The notes below the pieces were generated by a model, which saw only the letters and a list, made by a program, of their open reading frames with translations, was not told the DNA's origin and made no database searches. From contig CACXNA010000015.1 in the NCBI GenBank assembly GCA_902768985.1, positions 1 through 64,000 on the forward strand: a DNA stretch of 64,000 nucleotides, written 5' to 3'. Position numbers and translations under genes: made by a program. This document shows positions 1 through 7,490 of the stretch, piece after piece; position 1 is the stretch's first letter; each line of letters starts with the position of its first letter. Source of the stretch: an uncultured Bacteroidia bacterium. Its GTDB lineage: Bacteria > Bacteroidota > Bacteroidia > Bacteroidales > UBA932.

Positions 1-60
1 ACCATCATCTAACAACTGCATTGCTTGGACATACTTAGGATAATTCTCGTTTCTTTTCAT
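1..60 (-). CDS. Possible 5' end of a divergent gene cut by the left edge
   Basis: An ATG on the minus strand at 58-60 opens a frame that stays open for all 20 visible codons (MKRNENYPKYVQAMQ...). The fragment is polar and clearly more AT-rich than its neighbours. No family can be assigned from 20 residues. It would be divergent from the DUF1295 gene, and the roughly 105 bases between them would hold both promoters. It could be chance, because 20 open codons is weak evidence. Confidence 0.35.
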   Translation of the reverse strand, partial: MKRNENYPKYVQAMQLLDDG

Positions 61-166
61 TTACCTTCTGTTTGTGTCCAACTTTTGGGGCGCAGATCAT
101 TTTCCCGGGGAGGGACCAAATGTGCTGAGTTTTTCGTAACTTCGCATGCTCCAGATACAAGCGATA

Positions 167-1024
167 ATGAAGGATACACGCATTTACTCCAAAGCCTCCA
201 GCATGGCTATCATGGTGGTAATTTATGGAATTGCCATCGCGCTGGGGGTCCTCGTCTTTGATCTGGCGTCGGCGTCGATGCCGGAGATGTGGGCGCTGTT
301 GCTGGCAGACGTGCTGGCGACCGTCTTTGTCTGGGGGATGGGGCTGGTGTACAGGAACGTCTCTGTCTATGACCCCTACTGGAGCGTGGCGCCGCCGGTG
401 ATGTACACGGCCTGGGCGTTCTACAAAGGGTGTTTCACGCTGCCGGTCATCCTGCTGCTGATCGCCATTTGGTACTGGGGGATTCGCCTGACCGGAAACT
501 GGGCCGGCACTTTCAAGGGCCTCGGCCACGAAGACTGGCGCTACACCCGCTATCGGGAGAGCCAGTCGCCGCTGCTTTTCCAGGTGACGAACTTTTTCGG
601 CCTGAACATGATGCCCACCCTGCTGGTATTCGCCTGCATGCTGCCGGGCTTCGGCCTCTTCGAGCCGGGCCTCACGGCCGGCGCGCTGACCTGGCTGGGG
701 TTCCTGCTGTGCCTGGCTTCCGCGACGATCCAGCTGGTCGCAGACACGCAAAGCCATCGCTTCCGGCAGGCACATCCCGGAGAAGTCTGCAACGCAGGCC
801 TTTGGAGGCATGGCCGCCACCCCAACTACTTCGGTGAGGTCCAGATGTGGTGGGGCGTCTGGGTGATGTATGCCTCGCTGCACGGCGTCGACTGGCTAAT
901 CCTGGCTCCCGTGGCCATGACCTGCCTGTTCCTGTTCGTCAGCATCCCGATGATGGAGCGACGTCAGTTGGCCAACAAACCCGGCTACGCGGCCTATCGC
1001 AAAGCCACGCGCATCCTCATATAA
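167..1024 (+). CDS. DUF1295 / steroid 5-alpha-reductase-like membrane protein
   Basis: This 285-residue polytopic membrane protein has about six to seven hydrophobic segments. The family hallmark is near the C-terminus: an LWRHGRHPNYFGE block followed by a long hydrophobic stretch and a final PGYAAYRKATR segment, as in DUF1295 and isoprenylcysteine methyltransferase-like enzymes. The family is related to NADPH-dependent steroid reductases, but the substrate in Bacteroidota is not established. I prefer the ATG at 167 to the one at 146, because a TAACTTCG box (137-144) resembling the -7 element TAnnTTTG directly abuts 146. It appears monocistronic, followed by about 1 kb without genes. Confidence 0.85.
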   Translation: MKDTRIYSKASSMAIMVVIYGIAIALGVLVFDLASASMPEMWALLLADVLATVFVWGMGLVYRNVSVYDPYWSVAPPVMYTAWAFYKGCFTLPVILLLIAIWYWGIRLTGNWAGTFKGLGHEDWRYTRYRESQSPLLFQVTNFFGLNMMPTLLVFACMLPGFGLFEPGLTAGALTWLGFLLCLASATIQLVADTQSHRFRQAHPGEVCNAGLWRHGRHPNYFGEVQMWWGVWVMYASLHGVDWLILAPVAMTCLFLFVSIPMMERRQLANKPGYAAYRKATRILI

Positions 1025-1060
1025 CTCCGAAAAATAACGAACCAAGCACCATTCCCGTCC

Positions 1061-1085
1061 TGCCCGACCTGATCGGGCATCTCCT
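1061..1085 (-). repeat. Short interspersed palindrome, type A (copy 1)
   Basis: These 25 bases occur again, reverse-complemented and identical, at 11245-11269. The core is a 7-bp stem TGCCCGA/TCGGGCA around a five-base loop, flanked by GAGA on one side. A run of eight T follows on the plus strand, so it could also act as a terminator for the DUF1295 gene. Confidence 0.85.
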
Positions 1086-1092
1086 TTTTTTT

Positions 1093-1165
1093 GCCGGAGG
1101 CGGCAGGGCTGCGCCCGTCCAAGCAAAAAAATGCTTGTCCGGCCGCACCCTGCCGCCTTCCCGGC
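1093..1165. repeat. Imperfect inverted repeat with nested hairpin
   Basis: Arms of about 21 bases (1093-1113 and 1144-1165; cores GGCGGCAGGG and CCCTGCCGCC) enclose a smaller hairpin, AAGCA-n6-TGCTT. The structure could extrude as a cruciform or fold in RNA. No similar copy was noticed elsewhere in the window. Confidence 0.6.
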
Positions 1166-1272
1166 ACCAATCCTATAGCAGTTGCCGACCTCCCCATGCC
1201 CCCGCACGTCCCCCGACGGCGCGGGCAAACGGCCACAGGCCCCCGCACGCCTCCCGCACCGGCAACTGCAAG

Positions 1273-1425
1273 TTAATCAAAAACATCTGCGGAGCCGACC
1301 TTGAATTGGCGTCACTGTAGGCAGGGTCAGGTCCGCAGATGCGCACCCCAGGTCGCCATCAGCGGACCTCACCGCCATTCTACGTTGCCCAGTGGCACAT
1401 TGCCTCCGCAGATGTTTTTGATTAA
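1273..1425. repeat. 153-bp element with perfect 21-bp terminal inverted repeats (MITE-like)
   Basis: The first 21 bases (1273-1293, starting TTAATCAAAAACATCTG) are the exact reverse complement of the last 21 (1405-1425). The interior has a second, imperfect complementarity (GGTCCGC against GCGGACC) and no coding capacity. Terminal inverted repeats with a short non-coding interior are what a miniature inverted-repeat transposable element looks like. No clear target-site duplication was seen, and the left flank is itself inside another inverted repeat (GCAGTTGCCG/CGGCAACTGC). Confidence 0.65.
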
Positions 1426-1460
1426 GGAAAATTCAAGGGACTTGCCGGTCAAACCGGGCA

Positions 1461-1512
1461 GCAAGCGGGCGATTTTGAGAGCCCCCATGGCTCTCAAAAT
1501 CGCCCGTCTTGC
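1461..1512. repeat. Long hairpin, 23-bp arms
   Basis: Arms of 23 and 24 bases (core CGATTTTGAGAGCC against GGCTCTCAAAATCG) pair with a single bulge around a five-base loop. The CTCAAAAT part of the arm resembles the stem of the 51-bp-period array at 1827-1979. Confidence 0.7.
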
Positions 1513-1599
1513 AGCCGCCGACTATGGTAATGGGAGGCGGCGGTGCCCCCCAAGCGCATTCATTCGCACTGGACGACCTTGCCTGCAAGCTGAACATCC

Positions 1600-1639
1600 G
1601 CGTTCACCGCCGGTATATACGATTTCCGGCGGTGAACGC
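1600..1639. repeat. Perfect 14-bp inverted repeat
   Basis: GCGTTCACCGCCGG at 1600-1613 is exactly inverted at 1626-1639, with a 12-base AT-rich loop. It could be a transcription terminator-like hairpin or a palindromic element; no T tract follows. Confidence 0.7.
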
Positions 1640-1693
1640 TTAAGGTGGGGAGTAGGACCTACTGCCCGGGCGAATCTCAGTACCCACCATTAC

Positions 1694-1767
1694 AGATGTC
1701 CAAAAAACGGGGACATCTAGCATGAAAACAGGCTTTTTCGTTACCGATGTCCCTTCCCTGGGACATC
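1694..1767. repeat. Two sibling hairpins sharing the stem GATGTCC
   Basis: AGATGTCC/GGACATCT pairs at 1694-1701 with 1711-1718, and GATGTCCC/GGGACATC at 1746-1753 with 1760-1767. The two hairpins have the same stem but different loops, which suggests duplication with a drifting loop. Confidence 0.65.
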
Positions 1768-1826
1768 TGGAACACGGGGATAGAAAAGGGGATCCCGGCG
1801 GAGAAGGCTTTGGGTGGGGACTGGCT

Positions 1827-1979
1827 GTCCTCAAAAAAGGTCTGTTCTGAGGATGGGCGGCAGAAAAACCTGCAGCCGTCCTCAAAATAGGGCGGTTTTG
1901 AGGATAAGTGGCGGAAAAACTGGTGGCCGTCCTCAAATAGGGCCAGTTTTGAGGATAGGTGGCGGGGGAAGGGGGAGTC
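1827..1979. repeat. Hairpin array with 51-bp period, three units (locus 1)
   Basis: Units begin at 1827, 1878 and 1929. Each starts GTCCTCAAA, has a variable centre, then TTTTGAGGAT (TTCTGAGGAT in unit 1), so the first 28 or so bases form a hairpin. The next 23 bases are a semi-conserved spacer rich in GGCGG and AAAAAC. The same start, hairpin and 51-bp step recur at 29985-30086. The conserved stem with variable centre, and the few units, argue against CRISPR. Confidence 0.75.
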
Positions 1980-1980
1980 G

Positions 1981-2007
1981 GTGCACAAAAACGGCGTTTT
2001 TGCGCAC
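1981..2007. repeat. Near-perfect hairpin GTGCACAAAAACG / CGTTTTTGCGCAC
   Basis: Two 13-base arms with one mismatch and almost no loop follow directly after the 51-bp-period array and lie 40 bases upstream of the luxS -7-like box. Confidence 0.6.
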
Positions 2008-2045
2008 TGGGAGGGAGATTCGCCGGTCGGAGCGGAAAAAATGTG

Positions 2046-2053
2046 TAAATTTG
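2046..2053 (+). promoter_or_regulatory. Possible -7 box of luxS
   Basis: TAAATTTG matches the Bacteroidota -7 consensus TAnnTTTG and ends 19 bases before the luxS ATG. No TTTG is present at the usual 19-20 base distance upstream, so the call rests on one box. Confidence 0.45.
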
Positions 2054-2072
2054 CCGTACAAAGTCAGCAGCC

Positions 2073-2567
2073 ATGGAAGTAATTCAGAGTTTTACGATTG
2101 ATCATACGCACCTGAAGCCGGGGATCTATGTGTCCCGGGTGGACAGGGGATTCACGACGTTCGACCTTCGGATCACGGAGCCGAACAAGGAGCCGGCGGT
2201 GGCGCCGGCGGCCATGCACAGCATCGAGCACCTAATGGCCACGTGGTTCCGCAACTCGGCCGCGAAGGACGACGTGGTCTACGTCGGCCCGATGGGCTGC
2301 CTGACGGGCATGTACATCATCATGACCGGCAGCTACACGGCGGAGGACATGCGCCGGCTGACCATCGAATGCCTGGAATGGATCCTCACGCAGGACGAAG
2401 TCCCGGCCACGACCCCGGAGACCTGCGGCAACTACCTGCTGCATGACCTGCCGATGTGCAAATGGGAGTGCGCCCGCTACCTGGACCGCCTCCGCAACGA
2501 CTTCCACAGCGAATATACCAAACTTCAGGTCGTCCTGGACGACGGCAAGACCTTCGCCGACGCATAA
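2073..2567 (+). CDS. luxS: S-ribosylhomocysteine lyase (autoinducer-2 synthase)
   Basis: LuxS cleaves S-ribosylhomocysteine to homocysteine and DPD, the precursor of AI-2, in the cytosolic activated-methyl cycle. The 164-residue length is normal. The metal-binding HxxEH motif is H49-S-I-E52-H53, the third ligand is C118 in ETCGNY, and the catalytic cysteine is C76 in GPMGC. All key residues are intact, so the enzyme should be active. It stands alone, downstream of the palindrome-rich stretch and 139 bases before an unrelated gene, so it is probably monocistronic. Confidence 0.96.
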   Translation: MEVIQSFTIDHTHLKPGIYVSRVDRGFTTFDLRITEPNKEPAVAPAAMHSIEHLMATWFRNSAAKDDVVYVGPMGCLTGMYIIMTGSYTAEDMRRLTIECLEWILTQDEVPATTPETCGNYLLHDLPMCKWECARYLDRLRNDFHSEYTKLQVVLDDGKTFADA

Positions 2568-2654
2568 TGGACCGGGTGCGAGGGATAGGGCAGAATTTGT
2601 AGCGTTTTTACGCATTTATTGCTCCGTTTTGACGCGACATCGCCACGGGCGCCC

Positions 2655-2662
2655 TATCTTTG
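2655..2662 (+). promoter_or_regulatory. -7 box upstream of the unknown membrane-anchored gene
   Basis: TATCTTTG fits TAnnTTTG. A TTTG lies at 2628-2631, 23 bases upstream, which is longer than the usual spacing. The start codon is 44 bases downstream. Confidence 0.5.
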
Positions 2663-2706
2663 TACCAGAAACAAAAAGATAGTGAACCAGTAATACCTTC
2701 ATTCAC

Positions 2707-3663
2707 ATGAAAACCAAGAAAGGCTCTATCCTCCTGATTTCTGCCGCGGCGATCATCGTCGCCGGCGTCCTCCTCTCCATCTTCGCGAACTGGCCTGTCG
2801 ACCGCAGCGGTGCCCGCGGCGACATCGCCAAGGCCTCCCGCTTCTCTCGCCAGACGGCGGCCGGGAGCCTTTCCAATCTGGAAGAGCTGATCCGCAGCGA
2901 CGAGGATTACAAGAACGCCGTCGTCGTGTCCTATGTGGTGATGCAGATGCGCGCGGAGCAGTTCGGCACCCTGGTGGACATGTCCAACGAGGTGGCCGGG
3001 GAGATCCCCGCGTTCGCCGGCGTGCTGGGCAAGATGAACGAGGTCCGCGAGATGGCCGATAACGCTTGCGCCACGCTCGCGGAGGCTGGCGAAAGCCTGG
3101 AGGCCATCCTGGGCGGCGAGTCCCGTCCGGAGGTGGGCCAGCAGACGAACAACGCCGCCCTGGCCTACCTGGCCCTGCAGAAGCAGAACAAGCTGGCGAC
3201 CCAGTTCTTTGACACGGCCGACAACTACCTGGCCGCCAACGAAGGCTCGGACGAACTGAAATTCGCGCGCGACCAGTGGCTGGAATATCAGCAGGCGACG
3301 GCGTCCCTGGAAGGCGACAGCAAGCTGGAGAAGAAGCTGGCCGGCAAGGAAGCACTTCTTTCCCCGGGACAGAGCGACGCGGTTTTGGGTGTATTATATG
3401 GGGAGTCGAATCCTTCGACGCTGCCTACCCCCTTTAGAAACATCCCGACCCTCGACTTTCATTATTTCATGGATCACACGCAGCATTTGTGTGACATGCC
3501 GCTGGTGATTGAGAATTTCATTTTTACTTTTCAGGCTTTGGCCCCGCAAACAGAGCTGGAATTTATCAGGGAGCTCGAGGACAACGTGCTTGGCAAAGCT
3601 GGCCAGATCATTGAGGAAATAGCCTCCGGCAACGTCGAACCGCTTGAGGCTTATCACCTTTAA
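2707..3663 (+). CDS. Unknown membrane-anchored protein
   Basis: I do not recognise the family. The 318-residue product starts with a lysine-rich tip and one hydrophobic segment (about residues 7-26, SILLISAAAIIVAGVLLSIF), so it is probably inner-membrane anchored with a periplasmic, mostly helical, acidic body. Roughly residues 225-318 are noticeably less GC-rich than the first part (near 48% in the sample I counted at 3421-3480), which could mark a fused or recombined C-terminus. It has its own likely promoter and is followed by the phosphohexomutase promoter, so it is probably a single-gene unit. Confidence 0.7.
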   Translation: MKTKKGSILLISAAAIIVAGVLLSIFANWPVDRSGARGDIAKASRFSRQTAAGSLSNLEELIRSDEDYKNAVVVSYVVMQMRAEQFGTLVDMSNEVAGEIPAFAGVLGKMNEVREMADNACATLAEAGESLEAILGGESRPEVGQQTNNAALAYLALQKQNKLATQFFDTADNYLAANEGSDELKFARDQWLEYQQATASLEGDSKLEKKLAGKEALLSPGQSDAVLGVLYGESNPSTLPTPFRNIPTLDFHYFMDHTQHLCDMPLVIENFIFTFQALAPQTELEFIRELEDNVLGKAGQIIEEIASGNVEPLEAYHL

Positions 3664-3685
3664 TAGTTGAAGGGCCCCCGGCGGA

Positions 3686-3716
3686 TTGGTTGGTACGTAC
3701 TTTTTTTGTAAATTTG
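3686..3716 (+). promoter_or_regulatory. Consensus promoter for the phosphohexomutase operon
   Basis: TTGG at 3686-3689, 19 bases, then TAAATTTG at 3709-3716. Box sequence and spacing match the Bacteroidota primary-sigma promoter. The start codon is 25 bases downstream. Confidence 0.8.
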
Positions 3717-3741
3717 TACGTTTACAACTAACCGCGAACCA

Positions 3742-5106
3742 ATGGGAGCATTCCACGCTTACGATATCCGGGGAGTCTACGGAGTTGATTTCGACCGGAC
3801 TACGGCCTACAAGGTAGGCTACTTCATTCCCAAACTGCTGGGCGCCAAAGAGGTGCTGGTGGGTCGGGATTGCCGTGTGTCCTCGCAGGAGATCCACGAC
3901 GCGCTCGTGGAAGGCATCTGCGATGCGGGCGCCGATGTCGCCGACATCGGGCTGAGCAGCACGCCGATGGTCTACTTCGGGACCGCCAATTATGGCTACA
4001 AAGCCTCCGTGCAGATCACCGCGAGCCACAACCCCGCCGAGTACAACGGCATGAAGGTGAGCCGCGAGAATGCGCTCCCGGTGGGCCTGGACACGGGCCT
4101 GGGCCAGATCAAGGACTGGATCGAGCAGGGGCGCCCGACGCCCGTCGCCGCCAGTCGCGGCACGGTGCGCATGAAGGACATCCATGAAGACTACATGAGC
4201 TTCATGCGGAAGTTCAAGGGGGACTACAGCGACCTGAATATCGCCTTCGACCTGTCGAACGGCATGGCGTGCCTGTTCGCGCACGAGATGTTCGGCGAAG
4301 GGCCGAACTACCTCTTCGACACGATCGACGGCCGCTTCCCGAACCACGAACCCAACCCGCTGGTGGCGAAGAACGTCGAGCCGCTCAGCCAGCTGGTGCG
4401 CCGCAAGGGCGCCGACGTGGGCGTGATCTACGACGGCGACGCCGACCGCGTGATGTTCGTGGACGAACGGGGGAAGTTCGTGGCGCCGGACCTGGTGATC
4501 GCGATGATGGCGAAATACTTCTGCGAGGAGCGCGGCGCGGAGAAGCCGCGCGTGCTGCAGGAGATCCGCTCCTCCAAGGCGGTGGGTGAGTACCTCGCGC
4601 GCTACGGCGCGGACGTGCACACCTGGCGCGTGGGCCGCGCCTTCGCGGCCCCCAAACTCCGCGAGATCGACGGCCTGTGGGGCGGCGAGCTGGCGGGCCA
4701 TTACTATTTCAAGGATTTCTTCTACTCCGACAGCGGATTGCTGTCCTCGCTGATCGTGCTGCGCATCGTGGCCGCGCTCAAGCGGCAGGGCCGGACTTTC
4801 GGTCAGCAGATCGCCGAGATCGCGGGCTACTGCAACTCCGGCGAGATCAACTTCCGCCTCGAGGACAAGCCGGGCGCGATGAAGGCGGTGTGCGCGCATT
4901 TCTCCGCGCAGGAGACCCCGATCAAGACAATGGATTTCGACGGCTTCCGCCTGGAGTTCGCCGACTGGTGGTTCAACATCCGCCCTTCCAACACGGAGCC
5001 GTACCTCCGCTTCATCTGCGAGGCACGCACGGAAGAAATGCTGCAGGAAAAAGTCGCGCAGGCATGCAAATTGCTGGAAAAACGCTTCGGCGCCGTGCGC
5101 TCGTAA
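3742..5106 (+). CDS. Phosphomannomutase/phosphoglucomutase
   Basis: An alpha-D-phosphohexomutase of 454 residues that interconverts hexose 1- and 6-phosphates in the cytosol to supply sugar nucleotides for envelope glycans. The phosphoserine loop is TASHNP with S95, the magnesium loop is DGDADR (D231-R236), the sugar-binding loop is GGELAGHYYF, and the phosphate-binding loop near the C-terminus is RPSNTEPYLR. All four are intact. The GGExxGHxxF loop favours the ManB/AlgC type with dual mannose/glucose specificity over phosphoglucosamine mutase. The M23 peptidase gene follows 9 bases later. Confidence 0.93.
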   Translation: MGAFHAYDIRGVYGVDFDRTTAYKVGYFIPKLLGAKEVLVGRDCRVSSQEIHDALVEGICDAGADVADIGLSSTPMVYFGTANYGYKASVQITASHNPAEYNGMKVSRENALPVGLDTGLGQIKDWIEQGRPTPVAASRGTVRMKDIHEDYMSFMRKFKGDYSDLNIAFDLSNGMACLFAHEMFGEGPNYLFDTIDGRFPNHEPNPLVAKNVEPLSQLVRRKGADVGVIYDGDADRVMFVDERGKFVAPDLVIAMMAKYFCEERGAEKPRVLQEIRSSKAVGEYLARYGADVHTWRVGRAFAAPKLREIDGLWGGELAGHYYFKDFFYSDSGLLSSLIVLRIVAALKRQGRTFGQQIAEIAGYCNSGEINFRLEDKPGAMKAVCAHFSAQETPIKTMDFDGFRLEFADWWFNIRPSNTEPYLRFICEARTEEMLQEKVAQACKLLEKRFGAVRS

Positions 5107-5115
5107 TCTGACATC

Positions 5116-6180
5116 ATGAAGAAACAATATATTTCGTTAGTTATTAGTTTATTCCTGCCTGTCGCCCTGTTTGCGCAGGCGCCCGATACCACCATCAACA
5201 AACGCGCTCTCTTCCCGGGCGGCGGCACTTCGGCCCCCGACACGCTGACCATCCCGAAAGATTTCGTCACCGAGCCCGGCTCCTTCCAGCAGGGCAAGGG
5301 CGCCGAGGTCGACACCCTGGACATCCAGGACGGCCGCCTGCTGCTCGTCCTCAAGGACGACCACACGTGGTACTATATCAAGAATTTCAAGATGATGGAA
5401 AGCGACAGCACCTTCGTCAAGGACTGGGCGCCGAACACCACGAATCCATACACCTCCCCGCTGGAGCGCCTCCCGCTGCGCAACAGCATTGCGCTGGTGG
5501 ACTCCGCCAGCCGCTTCGTGGTCCCGTACCAGACCAAGGTCTTCTCCCGCTTCGGCATGCGCCGCGGCCGGCGCCACCAGGGCGTGGACCTGCCGCTGAA
5601 GACGGGCACGCCCGTGGTGGCGGCCTTCGACGGCCGCGTGCGCGCGTCCACCTACAGCAAGGGCTACGGCAACCTGGTCATCATCCGCCACGAGAACGGC
5701 CTGGAGACCTTCTACGGCCACCTTTCCAAGCGTGAGGTCGAGGTGGGGGACTGGGTGCGCGCGGGCGACGAGATCGGCCTCGGCGGCTCGACCGGCCGCT
5801 CCACGGGCCCGCACCTGCACTTCGAGACCCGCTACCAGGGCTACGCCTTCGATCCCGAATGGATCGCGGACTACGAGAAGGGCGAGCTCCGCAAGAACGT
5901 CTTCGTGCTGCGCCGCAGCTACCTCGACGCGCACTCCCGCTACACGCCCGAGTCGATCGACGAGGAGGATGAGATCTACGCCGACGAGGAGCGCATCGTG
6001 GAGGAGGAGAAGCGCATCGCCGCGGAGCGCGCCGCCATGCGCTACCACACCGTCAAGAACGGTGAGAGCCTGAGCGTCATCGCCCGCAAGGAGGGCAAGT
6101 CGCTGAACGCCATCATCAAACTCAACCCCGGCATCAACCCCGACAAGCTTTCGATCGGCCAGAAGATCCGGGTGAACTAA
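5116..6180 (+). CDS. M23 family metallopeptidase with C-terminal LysM
   Basis: A secreted peptidoglycan endopeptidase or septal regulator of 354 residues. A signal peptide (residues 1-20, ending LFAQ) is followed by a linker and an M23/LytM domain with the zinc motif H154-x3-D158 (HQGVD) and H233-L-H235 (GPHLHFE). All ligands are present, so it is probably catalytic rather than an EnvC-like pseudoenzyme. A charged acidic helix (about residues 275-308) leads to a LysM domain (310-354, YHTVKNGESL...) that would hold it on peptidoglycan. It lies in an operon with the phosphohexomutase. Confidence 0.93.
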   Translation: MKKQYISLVISLFLPVALFAQAPDTTINKRALFPGGGTSAPDTLTIPKDFVTEPGSFQQGKGAEVDTLDIQDGRLLLVLKDDHTWYYIKNFKMMESDSTFVKDWAPNTTNPYTSPLERLPLRNSIALVDSASRFVVPYQTKVFSRFGMRRGRRHQGVDLPLKTGTPVVAAFDGRVRASTYSKGYGNLVIIRHENGLETFYGHLSKREVEVGDWVRAGDEIGLGGSTGRSTGPHLHFETRYQGYAFDPEWIADYEKGELRKNVFVLRRSYLDAHSRYTPESIDEEDEIYADEERIVEEEKRIAAERAAMRYHTVKNGESLSVIARKEGKSLNAIIKLNPGINPDKLSIGQKIRVN

Positions 6181-6219
6181 GGAACCAACCATAAACCTTT
6201 ATTTAATAACTACTTAATT

Positions 6220-6603
6220 ATGCGTAACGCTATTGTCAAATTCTTTGTGGCGGCCACGATCATGATCGCGGGTGCCTTTGTCTCCAATGCCCAGCCGGGT
6301 GGCGGTTTCCAGTTCGATCCCAACGAGATCGCGAAAATGCGCGCCGACGACATGAAGCAGACTGTCAAGCTTACCGACGACCAGTACACCAAGGTGGTCG
6401 CCCTCTTCAAAGCCGAGATGGAGAACATGCAGAAGATGTTCGAAGGCGGCGGCATGCCGGACATGGACGCGATGCAGAAGCAGCGCGAGGAGCAGACCAA
6501 GAAGCTTAAGGAAGTCCTGAACAAGGATCAGTTCGAGGCCTGGCAGAAGCACGAGCAGGAGCGTATGCAGCAATTCGGCGGCGGCTTCGGCGGCCCGCAG
6601 TAG
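6220..6603 (+). CDS. Small periplasmic Spy/CpxP-like protein
   Basis: A 127-residue exported protein. A signal peptide (residues 1-24, VSNAQ) precedes a helical, methionine- and glutamine-rich domain with an LTDDQ-type motif (KLTDDQYTKV) and a second LNKDQF repeat, as in the Spy/LTXXQ group of periplasmic chaperones and stress sensors. The tail is glycine-rich (FGGGFGGPQ). Function in Bacteroidota is not established. It lies 39 bases after the M23 gene and ends in a strong terminator. Confidence 0.7.
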   Translation: MRNAIVKFFVAATIMIAGAFVSNAQPGGGFQFDPNEIAKMRADDMKQTVKLTDDQYTKVVALFKAEMENMQKMFEGGGMPDMDAMQKQREEQTKKLKEVLNKDQFEAWQKHEQERMQQFGGGFGGPQ

Positions 6604-6621
6604 GGCTCCCTTCAACCCCTG

Positions 6622-6664
6622 AAAGAGGCGGTGCAGCAGACAGTTGCACCGCCTCTTTATTTTT
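6622..6664 (+). terminator. Rho-independent terminator
   Basis: AAGAGGCGGTGCA pairs with TGCACCGCCTCTT (13 bp, nine-base loop), followed by TATTTTTG. It closes the Spy-like gene unit. Its downstream arm overlaps the promoter of the M48 gene. Confidence 0.85.
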
Positions 6665-6674
6665 GCTATATTTG
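6644..6674 (+). promoter_or_regulatory. Consensus promoter for the M48 protease gene
   Basis: TTGC at 6644-6647, exactly 19 bases, then TATATTTG at 6667-6674. The -33 box lies inside the terminator stem. Only four bases separate the -7 box from the ATG at 6679, so the transcript would be leaderless or nearly so. Confidence 0.8.
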
Positions 6675-6678
6675 CCCT

Positions 6679-7461
6679 ATGATGAAACGATTCTTTCCTC
6701 TTCTGCTTGCGGCCGTGCTCTCTTGCGGTTGCAGCACCCTGGCCAACATCGACTGGGACTACAGCCGTCTGGCCAGCGCCGGCGTGAAGGCCGCCACGGC
6801 CGCCTCGATCTCTGACGAGCAGGTGACCGAACTCTGCCGCCAGGCGGTGGCGTACTCCGATCAGCAGACGCCCGTGGCGGACGCCAAGTACCAGCAGCGC
6901 CTCCAGAAGCTGATGGGCGGCGTGGGGTCCGTGGCCGGCAAGTCGCTCAACTTCAAGGTGTACCGCTCCAACGAGGTGAACGCCTGCGCCTACGGCGACG
7001 GCTCCGTGCGCGTGAATTCCGCGCTGATGGACCTCATGGACGATGACGAGCTCTTCGCCGTAATCGGCCACGAGCTCGGCCACGTGGCCAACAAGGACTC
7101 GATGAAGGCGATGAAGCGGGCCTACCTGGGCTCCGCCGCGCGCGAAGCCATCTACGCGGCGGGCGGCTACGGCCAGCTGGCCGGGACCGTCCTCGGCGAC
7201 ATCTCCGAGGCCTACGTCAACGCCCAGTTCTCGCAGAGCCAGGAGTCGCAGGCCGACGAGTACGGCTTCCAGTTCTCCGTGACCAACGGGCGCGACCCCT
7301 ACGGCATGGCCCGATCCCTGGAGAAACTCAACAACCTCTCCGGCGGCGCGCAGTCGTCGGCTCTCGCGAAGATGTTCTCCTCGCACCCGGACAGCGCCAA
7401 ACGCGCCGCCAAGATGCGCAAGAAGGCCGACCAGCTGACCGGGCAGGAAACCACGAAATAA
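6679..7461 (+). CDS. M48 family metalloprotease, lipoprotein
   Basis: A periplasm-facing zinc protease of the M48/BepA-LoiP type, 260 residues. A type II signal peptide ends in a lipobox (LSCGC) near residue 18. The zinc motif is HELGH (H131-H135), followed by a helix and a QESQADEYG segment that supplies the third ligand. Relatives degrade misfolded outer-membrane proteins. I use the first ATG at 6679; the second ATG (6682) is equally possible given the very short leader. The GH3 gene follows 29 bases later. Confidence 0.9.
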   Translation: MMKRFFPLLLAAVLSCGCSTLANIDWDYSRLASAGVKAATAASISDEQVTELCRQAVAYSDQQTPVADAKYQQRLQKLMGGVGSVAGKSLNFKVYRSNEVNACAYGDGSVRVNSALMDLMDDDELFAVIGHELGHVANKDSMKAMKRAYLGSAAREAIYAAGGYGQLAGTVLGDISEAYVNAQFSQSQESQADEYGFQFSVTNGRDPYGMARSLEKLNNLSGGAQSSALAKMFSSHPDSAKRAAKMRKKADQLTGQETTK

Positions 7462-7490
7462 TCCATTATTAACCAGATAACCACCACGTA

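Larger units (their letters stand above)
1025..2072. other. Gene-free 1 kb stretch filled with palindromes
   Basis: No convincing coding sequence is visible; the frames that stay open have no recognisable domains and run through inverted repeats. The stretch is instead a succession of at least nine different hairpin-forming segments, listed individually below, between the DUF1295 gene and luxS. The last 30 bases before luxS carry a TAAATTTG box. Confidence 0.75.

Noticed and set aside
1273-1425. Integron attC site
   Set aside because: The length and self-complementarity are suggestive, but the core site GTTRRRY/RYYYAAC pair is not at the expected positions and no integrase or cassette array is near.
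1301-1720. A 139-codon plus-strand frame in the palindrome-rich stretch
   Set aside because: It runs through several inverted repeats, lacks a promoter or family resemblance and has unusual composition for this genome.
1827-1979. CRISPR array
   Set aside because: There are only three units, the repeat centre varies, the spacer is partly conserved between units, and no cas gene is present in the window.
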